Source: Microbacterium elymi (lineage in GTDB: Bacteria > Actinomycetota > Actinomycetes > Actinomycetales > Microbacteriaceae). From it: a stretch of 64,000 nucleotides of DNA. A model generated the notes under the pieces. That model saw only the letters and a list, made by a program, of their open reading frames with translations. It ran no database searches and was not told where the DNA came from. The position numbers and the translations under genes were made by a program. Of this stretch, positions 9,974-19,605 are shown in pieces. The DNA lies in NCBI RefSeq assembly GCF_021582895.2, contig NZ_CP091139.2, positions 2,232,001 through 2,296,000 of the forward strand. The letters run 5' to 3'. How positions within the stretch are numbered: the stretch's first letter is position 1; the number at the start of each line of letters is the position of its first letter.

Positions 9974-10860
9974 CACCTACGAGCAGATCCGGCGGATCCG
10001 CCTGCATGAACCCGAGCAGATCGCGGAGCTCGCCCGCCGGCGGGTGACGCGACCGATCGCGCGCGACGACGGGCGGCCGTGCTGATCGCCGCCGACCACC
10101 CGGCACGGGGTGCGCTGCGCGTCGGGTCGGACGAGTCAGCGATGAGCGACCGGTACGACCTCCTCGACCGACTCGCCGTCGCGCTCGCCTGTCCCGGTGT
10201 CGACGGCCTGCTGGCGACTCCCGACATCGTCGAAGATCTGCTCATCATGGGCGTCCTCGACGACAAGGTGATCGCCGGATCGATCAACCGGGCGGGCCTG
10301 CCGGGAGCCGTGTTCGAACTCGACGACCGCGTCACCGCGTACACGCCGGGCGCCCTGTCGCGGGCGGGCCTCGACTTCGGGAAGGTGCTGCGCGCATCGA
10401 TCTCCAGGATCCTGCGACCGCCCCCATGCTGGAGACCGTCGGGCGGCTCGTCAGCGAGTCGGCGGCGCTGCAGCTGCCGATCATGATCGAGCCGTTCCTG
10501 ACGACCCGGCGCGACGGCCGGGTGGTCAACGCCCTGACGGCCGACGCGATGGTCCAGGCGGTCTCGATCGCGGCCGGGCTCGGCGACACCTCCGCCTACA
10601 CCTGGCTGAAGCTGCCGGTCGTGCCCGACATGGAGAAGGTCATGGCCGCCACCACCCTGCCCGTGCCGCTGCTCGGCGGCGACCCCGACAGCGGCGCCGA
10701 TGACATCTACCGCGCATGGCAGGACGCCCTCGTCCTTCCCGGGGTGCACGGCGTCGTCGCCGGGCGCCGGCTGTTGTACCCGGAGGACGGACGGGTGGCG
10801 GATGCGGTGGCCACCGCCGCGAGCATCGTGCACGCGCCGACGCCGGCCGTTGCGCGCTGA
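9966..10860 (+). CDS. Cgl0159-like (beta/alpha)8 aldolase for deoxy-ketogluconate phosphate
   Basis: About 300-residue TIM-barrel protein resembling the corynebacterial Cgl0159 family and DhnA-type class I aldolases. In the iol pathway it would take the place of IolJ, splitting 2-deoxy-5-keto-gluconate 6-phosphate into dihydroxyacetone phosphate and malonate semialdehyde. Readable pieces include LIAADHPARGALRVG, GVLDDKVIAGSINRAGLPGA and MIEPFLTTR. Two breaks are not of the common type: near 10070 one G seems missing from GGGCGGG, and near 10395-10400 the local sequence has lost or gained bases before DLQDPATAPMLE. Placement directly between iolC and iolA is the main support for function. Confidence 0.78.
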
Positions 10861-10886
10861 AAGCCGACATCACAAGGAGACGCACC

Positions 10887-12390
10887 ATGGACACACACAC
10901 CCCGGTCATCCCGCACTGGATCGACGGAGCCCGCACGACCGGCTCCGGTGCCCGCACAGCACCGGTGTACGACCCGGCCCTCGGCACGCCCCGGGCCGCA
11001 GTCGTTCTGGCCGACGACGCCGATGTGCGGGCCGCCGTCGACAGCGCGAGGGCCGCCGCCCCGACTTGGGGAGACCTGTCGGTAACCCGTCGGCAGCGTG
11101 TCATGTTCGCATTCCGCGAGCTGCTGAACGCCCGCATGGACGAACTCGCGCTGCTGATCACGCAGGAGCACGGAAAGGTCGTCTCAGATGCGCTGGGCGA
11201 GATCGCCCGCGGCCTCGAGGTCGTCGAATTCGCGACGGGGTTCGCGCAAGCTGACGAAGGGCGAGTTCTCCGACAACGTCTCCACCGGTGTCGATGCGTT
11301 CACCTTCCGCCAGCCGCTCGGCGTCGTCGCGATCATCTCGCCGTTCAACTTCCCCGCCATGGTGCCCCTGTGGTTCGCGCCGATCGCCCTCGCCGCCGGC
11401 AACGCCGTGATCCTCAAGCCGAGCGAGAAGGACCCGAGCGCCGCCGTCTGGATGGGCGAGCTGCTGGCGGAGGCCGGTCTGCCCGAAGGCGTCTTCACCG
11501 TGCTGCAGGGTGACAAGCAGGCTGTCGACGGGCTCATCGAGAGCCCGGATGTCGCGGCGATCTCCTTCGTCGGCTCGACGGCGATCGCGCGCTCCGTGTA
11601 CGAGCGCGGCTCGGCGCAGGGCAAGCGGGTGCAGGCGTTCGGGGGAGCCAAGAACCATATGCTGGTCCTCGCCGACGCCGATCTCGACACGGCCGCCGAC
11701 GCCGCCGTCAGTGCCGCCTATGGCTCGGCCGGGGAGCGTTGCATGGCGGTCAGTGTGGTCCTCGCCGTCGAGGAGATCGCCGACGATCTCGTGCGCCGCA
11801 TCGACGAGCGTGCGGCGACGCTCCGGGTCGGCGACGGACGGCGCGACTGCGACATGGGTCCGCTGGTGACGGCGCAACACCGCGAGCGCGTCGCGTCGTA
11901 CATCGATGTCGCCGCACAGGACGGCGCCACCGTCGTGCGCGACGGCCGGGACATCACCGTCGACGGCGATGACGCGGGCTTCTGGCTCGGCCCGACCCTC
12001 ATCGACCGGGTCCCGACCTCCTCGGCCGTCTATTCCGACGAGATCTTCGGGCCGGTGCTCTCGGTGGTGCGGGTGCGCGACCTCGCCGAGGGGATCGCTC
12101 TGATCAACACGTCGCGCTACGGCAACGGAACCGCGCTGTTCACCGCCGACGGCGGCGCCGCCCGGCGCTTCCAGCGCGACGCGCATGTGGGCATGATCGG
12201 CGTGAACGTGCCGATCCCGGTGCCGGTGGCATTCCACTCCTTCGGGGGCTGGAAGGACTCCCTGTTCGGCGACACGAAGGCGTACGGCCCCCAGTCGTTC
12301 CAGTTCTTCTCTCGAGAGAAGGCCGTCACCCTGCGCTGGCCCGAGCACATGAGCGCCGGACTCAGCATGGGCTTTCCCGGCAACGACTGA
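10887..12390 (+). CDS. iolA: methylmalonate-semialdehyde / malonate-semialdehyde dehydrogenase (CoA-acylating)
   Basis: NAD-dependent aldehyde dehydrogenase, about 500 residues, converting malonate semialdehyde to acetyl-CoA and CO2 at the end of the inositol route. The nucleotide-binding loop (SPFNFPAMVPLW), FVGSTAIARSVY, the AFGGAKNHML segment and the catalytic Cys in GSAGERCMAVS are all present; the last is typical of the MMSDH/IolA branch. A break at 11246-11251 (GCAAGC) is repaired to GFAQLTKGEFSDNVS. A CAAGGAG ribosome site precedes ATG 10887. It ends 2 bases from the converging regulator gene. Confidence 0.93.
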
Positions 12391-12392
12391 GG

Positions 12393-13136
12393 CTACTTGT
12401 CCACGAGAGTGATCTCGAACGAGTACATGTCCGGGAGGTAGGAGTGATTGCCGAACTCGATGGCGTTCCCCGAGTCGTCGTACAGCGTGCGCGACATGGT
12501 GAGCACCGGGGAACCCACCGGCTGATGGAACAGCGCGCCTTCCTCCGCCGTCGCTGCACGGGCGCCGATGCGCTGCTTGGCCACGCGCATCGTCGTCCCG
12601 CGCGTGCGCAAGCTGGTACAGGCCGTGATCCTTCAGCAGCGAGACGTCGAGATCCGAGAATTGCGGGCTGAGGTAGTTCTCCAGGAGCGCGAATGGTGTC
12701 TCGTTGGCGTAGCGCAGGCGCTTGATGCGCAGCACGGGAGTCGCCGTGGTGATGCCGAGGGCCTCAACGACCTCGTCGGGGGCCGGCGTGACTTCATGCA
12801 GGCAGGCATCGTGCTCGGGCTCATGTGCGAGCGCTGCAGGTCGTCGTACAGACTGGTCAGCTCGACCTTGCGGTTGACGCGGCCGTGCACGACCTGGGTG
12901 CCCACGCCGCGCCGGCGCACGAGCAGTCCCGAGTCGACGAGTTCCTGGATCGCCCGACGGACGGTCGGGCGCGAAAGCCCCAACTGCTCGGCGAGCTTGA
13001 TCTCGTTCTCGAGCTTGGATCCCGGAGGAAGGTCGCCGCGTTCGATCGCCGCCTCGATGCGTCGGGCGAGTTGGTAGTACAGCGGCACGGGACCCGATCG
13101 GTCCACGTCGAGAAACAGTTGCGAGATCTTTTCCAT
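12393..13136 (-). CDS. GntR family (HutC/UTRA) regulator of the iol genes
   Basis: N-terminal winged helix (YYQLARRIEAAIERGDLPPG, then KLAEQLGLSRPTVRRAIQEL, positions about 12945-13085) followed by a UTRA ligand-binding domain that ends in MYSFEITLVDK. Breaks at 12608-12613 (GCAAGC on +) and near 12826 (unclear, beside GCGCTGCAGG) split the C-terminal domain; the corrected protein is about 248 residues. It is divergent from iolG and encoded within the iol region, so it is the natural candidate for an inositol-responsive regulator equivalent to corynebacterial IolR. Both flanking iol promoters carry a shared inverted repeat (8951 and 13208). Confidence 0.85.
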
Positions 13137-13171
13137 GGGTCCCCCGAAGAGCGGTGTTCGTCCCTCCGATG

Positions 13172-13219
13172 ATAGGACTAACGACCGCGTTGTGTCCTAT
13201 TGTCGGAATGTTTTAACAT
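13172..13219. promoter_or_regulatory. regulator/iolG divergent control region
   Basis: Two inverted repeats lie between the divergent starts: ATAGGAC/GTCCTAT (13172-13178 and 13194-13200), and ATGTT-TT-AACAT (13208-13219). The second matches the repeat before iolC. They probably serve autoregulation and repression of the iolG operon. Confidence 0.55.
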
Positions 13220-13264
13220 ATTGAGGATGCCCGATGATGGGCAGAAGGAGCGATGGAGGTCCGA

Positions 13265-14268
13265 ATGCGACTTGGAGTGATCGGCACGGGCAGGATCGGG
13301 AGCCAGCACGCTGCTGTGCTGGCCGCACGCAGCGACGTGGACGAGGTGATCGTCTGCGACGTCGACGGCGATCGTGCGCGCGGGGTCGCCCAGCAGGTCG
13401 GCGGTTCTGCGGCCGAGGGCACTGCGGCGCTGTTCGCGGCGCAACCGGACGGGGTGCTGATCGCCGCTCCCACCTCACAGCACGCCGCCCTCATCCGCGA
13501 GGCCGTCCGCGCGCAAGTGCCGGTGTTCTGCGAGAAGCCGGTTGCGCAGTCGCTGGCCGACACCGTCGCCACGGTGGCCGAGGTCGAATCGAGCGGCATA
13601 CCTGTGCAGATCGGCTTCCAGCGACGCTTCGACGAGGGCTACCGGAGAGTGCGCGACGCCGTCCATGGCGGCCAGGTGGGCGAGCTTGCGTCGGATGCAC
13701 CTGCTCACCTGCGATCCCGCGCCACCGCCCGCCGAGTACGTGCCGCACAGCGGGGGCATCTTCCGCGACTGCCACATCCACGACTTCGACATCCTCCGAT
13801 TCGTCAGCGGCCGTGAGGTCGACAGCGTGACAGCCCTCGGCGCCAACCGGGGCGCAAGCGTTCTTCGCGGAGGCCGGCGACGTCGACGAGTCGGTCGTGC
13901 TCCTGACCCTGGACGACGGCACGCTCGTCACGATGCAGGGGTCGCGCTACAACGGAGCCGGGTACGACGTGCGTCTGGAAGCCGCCGGCACTGCGGGCAC
14001 CGTCGTGGCGGGGCTGTCGGACAAGACACCGGTGCGCAGCGCCGAGCCGGATGTCGCCTTCCCCGCCGACGCCCCCTGGGCCGGCTTCCTCGAGCGATTC
14101 GCCGATGCGTACGTCGCCGAGCTCGTCGCCTTCATCGAGGTCGTCCGTTCGGGCGCGGCCGTCGTGTGCACGCCGCGCGACGCACTGGAGGCGCTGTACG
14201 CCGCCGAGGCGGCCGACCGCTCGCGTCGGGAGGGCCGCACCGTGCGCATCGCCGAGGTACGCGGATGA
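13265..14268 (+). CDS. iolG: inositol 2-dehydrogenase-like oxidoreductase (Gfo/Idh/MocA)
   Basis: NAD(P)-dependent dehydrogenase, about 334 residues, expected to oxidise myo-inositol (or an isomer) to the inosose. Rossmann motif GVIGTGRIGSQHA is at residues 4-16, the conserved FCEKPVAQS carries the catalytic Lys, and HDFDILRF contains the catalytic His/Asp region of the family. ATG 13265 is preferred because GGAGGT lies just upstream and the Rossmann strand begins at once; ATG 13253 is possible. Breaks at 13684-13689 (GCTTGC) and 13854-13859 (GCAAGC) restore to GELRRMHLL and NRGAAFFAEAG. It overlaps iolE by ATGA. Confidence 0.88.
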
Positions 14269-15145
14269 CCGGCGGGCGCATCGCCGGCGCGCCGATCAGC
14301 TGGGGCGTGTGCGAGGTTCCCGGATGGGGGCACCAACTCTCGGTCGAGCGCGTGCTCGGCGACATGCGAGACATCGGCCTCGCGGGTACGGAGTTCGGTC
14401 CCGACGGGTTCCTCCCCGGCGCGCCCGAAGCCCGGCGGGACCTTCTCGCCGCTTACGGTCTTGCCGCCGTCGGCGGCTTCATCCCGGTCGTGCTCCACGA
14501 TCCGGACATCGACCCGGTCGCCGACATCGAGCGGCGCACCCCGCATTCGTGCGCGCCGGCGCCGACCGCGTCGTGCTGGCCGCGGCCACCGGGCAGGACG
14601 GCTACGACTCCCGTCCGGCGCTGGACGACGAGGGGTGGGCGACCCTGCTGGGCAACCTCGACCGCGTCGCCGCCGCGGTCCGCGAGCACGGCCTCGCGGC
14701 ATCCCTCCACCCGCACATCGGCACGATGATCGAGACCCGCGACGAGATCGACCGGGTCCTGGCCGGCACGCAGATCCCGCTGTGCCTGGACACTGGTCAC
14801 ATGACGATCGGCGGCACCGACGTCGCCGCGTTCGTCGACGAGCACGCCGGGCGGATCGGCCACGTGCACGTCAAGGATGTCGATGCGGCCCTCGCTGCCC
14901 GCGTCCGCAGCGGCGAGATCGCTTACACGGACGCCGTGCGGCACGGGCTGTACACCGCCATCGGCACGGGTGACATCGACCTCGACCGCATCGTGGGAGC
15001 CCTCGAGCGCGCCGGGTACCGCGGGGTCTACGTGCTCGAGCGCGACGTCATCCTCGACGAGGCGCCGCAGCCCGGCGACGGACCCGCCGCCGACGTCGCG
15101 GCCGCCGCCACCTACCTGCGGAACCTCCTTGCGAGGGCGGCATGA
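14265..15145 (+). CDS. iolE: inosose dehydratase
   Basis: Xylose-isomerase-like TIM barrel that dehydrates 2-keto-myo-inositol. The start reads ISWGVCEVPGWGHQL, a typical IolE opening, and metal-binding segments are visible in SLHPHIGTMIE, LCLDTGHMTIGG and HVHVKDVD. A one-base loss near 14540 in a C run breaks the frame between DIERRT and AFVRAGADRVVL. Start and stop overlap iolG and iolB by ATGA on each side, indicating tight coupling in the iolGEBD operon. Confidence 0.92.
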
Positions 15146-15997
15146 CCGGTTTCGTGCGCGCAGGCGCCGGGGCCACCGTCGTCGACGTCGCACCCGACGG
15201 CGTCGAATGGCGCTACACGGGACTCGTCGTCCGGCGGATGGGCCCGGGTGAGACCGTCGGGCTGACCACGACAGGACGCGAGACGCTCATCGTCCCCCTC
15301 GCCGGCGGCGCTGACGTGGCCATCGACGGCACGATGCACACGCTGGCCGGCCGGCCGTCCGTCTGGCACCAGACCGACGTGCTCTACGTCCCCGAGGGTG
15401 CGGACGCCGCTGTGAGCTGCGAGTCGGACGCACGGTTCGCGTTCTGCTGGGCGCCGACGCGGGTGCGGCATCCCGTCCAGCACATCACCCCCGCCGAGGT
15501 GGGCGTCGAGCTTGCGCGGGGCGGGAGTGTGCTCACGGGAGGTGCGCAACCACGGGACGCCGGCGCACCTGCACGCCGACCGGCTCATCGTGTGCGAAGT
15601 GCTGACCCCCGGCGGCGAATGGTCGAGCTACCCGCCGCACAAGCACGACGCGGAGGGTCCCGACGAATCGGAGCTCGAGGAGATCTACCACTACGAGATC
15701 GCCGCGTCGCCCACCGGCACGCCCGGCTTCGCCCTGCAGCGGGTATACGCCTCCGACGCGCGCGACATCGACCTGGCGCGCGAGGTGCGCGACGGCGACA
15801 CCGTGCTGATCCCGTACGGCTACCACGGGCCGACCGTCGCCGCGCCCGGACATGACCTCTACTACCTCAACGTCATGGCGGGACCGGGCACCGGGCCGGC
15901 CCGCCGATGGCTGATCACAGACGATCCCGCGCATGCGTGGATCCGCCAGACCTGGCCCGAGCTCGAGGTCGATCCTCGGCTCCCGTTCCGGAGGTGA
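15142..15997 (+). CDS. iolB: 5-deoxy-glucuronate isomerase
   Basis: Bicupin-fold isomerase, about 284 residues, converting 5-deoxy-glucuronate to 2-deoxy-5-keto-gluconate. The conserved stretch EWSSYPPHKHDAEGPDESEL (15619-15678) supplies the metal-binding His and Glu residues, followed by LEEIYHYE and IPYGYHGPTVAAPGHDLYYL. A break at 15510-15515 (GCTTGC) restores VELRGAGVCSREVRNHGTP. The stop overlaps a GGAGG that serves as the iolD ribosome site. Confidence 0.93.
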
Positions 15998-15998
15998 C

Positions 15999-17893
15999 AT
16001 GTCCACCGTCAGATTGACGGTCGCGCAGGCGACCATTCGATTCCTCGCGCAGCAGTACACACGCCGGGACGGCGTCGAGCATCGACTCGTCGAGGGGTTC
16101 CTCGGCATCTTCGGCCACGGCAACGTCGCGGGCATCGGGCAGGCGCTGCTGGAGGCCGAGCTGCACGATCCGGCCGAGATGCCCTACATCCTCACCCGGA
16201 ACGAGCAGGGTGCCGTCAACGCCGCCGTCGCCTTCGCCAAGGACCGGGATCGGCTCTCGACCATGGCGGTGACGACGTCAGTCGGTCCGGGCGCGATGAA
16301 CATGATCACCGGTGCGGCGCTGGCGACCACGAACCGCATTCCGGTGCTGCTGTTCCCGGCCGACGTGTTCGCGAATCGGCGTCCCGACCCGGGTGCTCGA
16401 CGAGCTCGAGCGCCCGCAGAGTCGTGATGTCAGCGTGAACGACGCGTTCCGCGCCGTCTCGGTGTTCTTCGACCGCGTGTGGCGGCCCGAGCAGCTGCCC
16501 GCCGCCCTCCTGGAGGCCATGCGGGCGCTGTCCGACCCGACGCAGGCCGGCGCCGTGGTCGTGGCGCTGCCCGAGGACGTGCAGGCCGAGGCGTTCGACT
16601 GGCCGGAGGAGCTGTTCCGACGTCGCACCTGGGCGATCCCCCGCACGCCGGCCGACGCCGACGCCGTGGCCGAGGCCGCAGCGATGATCGCCGGGGCGCG
16701 ACATCCCCTCATCGTCGCGGGAGGCGGCGTGCACTACTCGCGGGCCGGCGACGCGCTCGCCGCGTTCGCCCGGCGGCTCGGGATCCCCGTCGGACAGACG
16801 CACGCCGGGAAGGGAGTCCTCCCGCCCGGCCACGCGATGGACATCGGCGGGCTGGGCGCCACCGGCACGACGGCCGCCACCGCGCTCGCCGGCGACGCCG
16901 ACGTGGTCATCGGCATCGGAACGCGCTACTCCGACTTCACGACGGCCTCGATGAGCCTGTTCCAGAACCCCGACGTGCGGTTCGTGAACATCAACATCAC
17001 CCCGATGGACACGCCGAAGCTCGCCGGTCTTCCGTTGCTCGGCGACGCCCGCACGGTGCTCGCGCAGCTCGAGTCGGCGACGGCCAACGCGGCGCCGGAG
17101 CCGGCCCACGGGGCGCGGGTCGCCGAGCTTGCGCTCCGCATGGGATGCCGAGCGCAGCGCCGCCGTCACCCAGGACTGGGCCGCGCACAGCGCCCTCGGC
17201 CTGCCGAGTCAGGCCGAGCTCATCGGCATCCTCAACGACGAGCTCGCCCCCGAGGACGTGATCGTCAACGCGGCCGGCAGCGCCCCGGGCGACCTGCACC
17301 GGATCTGGGAGCCGCTTTCGCCGCGCCAGTACCACGTCGAGTACGCGTTCTCGACGATGGGCTACGAGGTGGCGGGGGCGCTCGGCGTGAAGCTCGCGGG
17401 AGGCGACCGTCAGGTCGTCGCCTTCGTCGGCGACGGGTCGTACCTGATGCTGTCGCAGGAGCTCGTCACGGCCGTCGCCGAGCGGCAGAAGCTCGTGGTG
17501 GTGCTCGTCGACAACCGCGGGTACGCCTCCATCGGCAACCTCTCGGAGTCGGTCGGCTCACAGCGGTTCGGCACGAAGTACCGGTATCGCGACACTGCAT
17601 CCGGGCGCCTGGACGGCGACGGCTTGCCGGTCGACTACGCCGCGAACCTGCGCAGCCTCGGGGTCGAGGTGTTCGAGGCCGACTCGACCGCATCGTTCCG
17701 GGATGCCGTGCGGCGCGCGCTCGCCGCCGACGAGACCGCCGCGATCTACGTGCGCACCGATCCGCTCGCCCCGTCGGCCCCTGGTGGCGCATGGTGGGAC
17801 GTGCCGGTGGCCGAGGTGTCGTCGCTGCCCAGCACGCAGCGCGCGCGGGCGCAGTACGAGCACGACGCGCGCGCGCAGCGGTGGCATCTGTGA
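15999..17893 (+). CDS. iolD: 3D-(3,5/4)-trihydroxycyclohexane-1,2-dione hydrolase
   Basis: Thiamine-diphosphate enzyme, about 630 residues, opening the cyclohexane ring in inositol catabolism. The N-terminal Pyr domain has the activating Glu in ILTRNEQGAVNAA, and the C-terminal PP domain has FVGDGSYLML and LVDNRGYASIGNL, which bind Mg-ThDP. Breaks are near 16390 (one extra G in DPVLDELERP) and at 17127-17132 (GCTTGC, restoring ELRSAWDAER). GTGA overlap with the following phosphoesterase gene places that gene in the same operon. Confidence 0.93.
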
Positions 17894-18681
17894 CGGTGTA
17901 CTTCGCGGTCGCCGGAGACGTGCACGGCCGGTGGGCGGGTCTTGCCGACGACATCCGGGTGGCGGCGGGCTTCCTTCCCGACGGCGCCGAGCTGTCGGCG
18001 GTCTTCCAAGTCGGGGATGCGGAGCCCACCGCCGACGAGGAGCAGCTGGCGGAGGTGCACATCAAGCCCGAGCGCCGGCGCCTGAGCGACTTCGCCGATG
18101 TCAAGGCCGGGCGCATCCGCTTTCCGGCGCCGGTCTACTTCATCGGCGGCAACCACGAACCCTGGCGCACGCTCGACGAGAACGGCGGCTTCATCGCCGG
18201 GGGAGCGCGTCTGGCCCCCGACGTCTGGTTCCTCGGCCGCGCCGGACACGCGCACATCGCCGGGATGGACGTGGCCTTCCTCTCCGGCATCCGACCGCCC
18301 GACGGCCGCCCGCTGCGCACCTGGGAACGGGCGCGCAGCGCCGAGACCCGCGTGCACGGCTACTACAGCGTCGAGGAGGTGCTCCGCCTCTGCACCGCCG
18401 GGCCGGCCGACATCGTGCTGACCCACGACTGGCCCGCCGGCAGCGGCTACGTGCACAAGACCGCCTACGTCGGCGACCCCGCCGTGCGTCGAGCGCTCGA
18501 GCTGGTCGCTCCCGCCGCGAGCTTCCACGGGCACTATCATCGCAGCGACCGCTTCCGCACCCTCGGCGTGGACGTCTTCGCACGCGGATGCTTCGACCAG
18601 GGCGTGCCCGAGGCCGTGGCGGTGTTCGCGTTCGACGAGGACACCCGGCGGGTGCGACAGCTGGAGCACGTCGCCTCGTGA
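17890..18681 (+). CDS. calcineurin-like metallophosphoesterase resembling Dbr1
   Basis: Intact 263-residue phosphoesterase. Metal-site motifs run in order: GDVHG (residues about 8-12), QVGDAEP, GGNHEPW, THDWPAG and GHYHRSDRF. The combination of GGNHE, a LSGI strand, a YYSVEEVLRL helix and THDWP resembles the catalytic domain of eukaryotic lariat-debranching enzyme Dbr1, except that the first Cys ligand typical of Dbr1 is Asp here. Translationally coupled to iolD by GTGA. In this context it might cleave a phosphate ester or diester feeding inositol use; RNA debranching is not implied. Confidence 0.8.
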   Translation: MTVYFAVAGDVHGRWAGLADDIRVAAGFLPDGAELSAVFQVGDAEPTADEEQLAEVHIKPERRRLSDFADVKAGRIRFPAPVYFIGGNHEPWRTLDENGGFIAGGARLAPDVWFLGRAGHAHIAGMDVAFLSGIRPPDGRPLRTWERARSAETRVHGYYSVEEVLRLCTAGPADIVLTHDWPAGSGYVHKTAYVGDPAVRRALELVAPAASFHGHYHRSDRFRTLGVDVFARGCFDQGVPEAVAVFAFDEDTRRVRQLEHVAS

Positions 18682-18751
18682 CGGCGGCTGGGGCATGGCA
18701 CCCGGCAGCCACCACGACCGGATACCGTGAAGCGGTGACCTCCGTGAGCCG

Positions 18752-19534
18752 ATGCCCGAGCTGAGCGCGCTAGTGTGGGTCGCCCTGGCGGTCGGGGCCG
18801 CCGTGATCGGGCTGTCCAAAGCGGCGCTGCCGGGGGCCGCCACCCTGGCCGTGGCGCTGTTCGCCGCGGTGCTCCCGGCCAAGCAGTCCACCGGCACGAT
18901 CCTGGTGCTGCTGATCGTCGGTGACGTCTTCGCGCTGTGGGCGTATCGCCGGCACGCCGACATCCGCACCCTGATACGGCTGGCGCCCGCCGTGATCGTG
19001 GGGCTCGTCGGGGGAGCGGTGTTCCTCGCCTTCGCCTCCGATACGTGGGTGCGCCGGATGATCGCGATCCTGCTCCTGACGGTGGTGGCGGTCAGCCTCT
19101 GGCGGCGGGCGCGGCAGGCTCGGCGCGAGGCCGCCCCCGGCACCGCCGGATCGCACCAGCCCGCCCCCGGCACCGCCGGCTCGCACCGGGCCGCCGCAGC
19201 CACCTACGGCAGCCTCGCCGGATTCACCACGATGGTGGCCAACGCCGCCGGCCCGGTGATGTCGATGTACTTCCTGGCCGCGCGGTTCCCGGTCAAGGCG
19301 TTCCTGGGCACCAGCGCCTGGTTCTTCGCCATCGTGAACGTCACGAAGCTGCCGTTCTCGATCGGACTGGGCCTGATCACCCCGTCCGGACTGCTGGTCG
19401 ACCTGGTCCTGATCCCGGTGGTGGTCGGCGCGGCCTTCGTCGGCCGCGCCATCGCCGGCCGGATCAGCCAGGTGCTGTTCGACCGCATCATCATCACGCT
19501 CACGGTCGTGGGTTCGCTGTACCTCCTGGTGTGA
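18752..19534 (+). CDS. TauE/SafE family membrane permease
   Basis: Polytopic membrane protein, 260 residues, with about eight hydrophobic segments in two halves. The N-terminal half has GLSKAALPGAATLA and the second half FTTMVANAAGPVMSMYF, both family hallmarks. Relatives export or import sulfur-containing or organic anions (sulfonates, sulfite). A cytoplasmic linker between the halves holds a perfect-looking tandem of PGTAGSH (two 30-base units). Its substrate is unknown, and it is separated from the upstream operon by 70 bases. Confidence 0.87.
   Translation: MPELSALVWVALAVGAAVIGLSKAALPGAATLAVALFAAVLPAKQSTGTILVLLIVGDVFALWAYRRHADIRTLIRLAPAVIVGLVGGAVFLAFASDTWVRRMIAILLLTVVAVSLWRRARQARREAAPGTAGSHQPAPGTAGSHRAAAATYGSLAGFTTMVANAAGPVMSMYFLAARFPVKAFLGTSAWFFAIVNVTKLPFSIGLGLITPSGLLVDLVLIPVVVGAAFVGRAIAGRISQVLFDRIIITLTVVGSLYLLV
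19133..19192 (+). repeat. tandem 30-base repeat in TauE linker
   Basis: Two consecutive 10-codon units (19133-19162, 19163-19192) with few mismatches encode APGTAGSHQP and APGTAGSHRA between the two membrane halves. A recent in-frame duplication is likely. Confidence 0.8.
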
Positions 19535-19605
19535 TCCGAGGACTCGCAGAACCGGACGGCAGCCGGACTCGGCGAGCGCGCAGGCGGCTCGCGTACCCTG
19601 GACGG

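Noticed and set aside
12393-17893. iol regulator as a LacI-type IolR
   Set aside because: The protein has a GntR winged helix and UTRA domain, not a LacI helix-turn-helix and periplasmic-binding-like domain.
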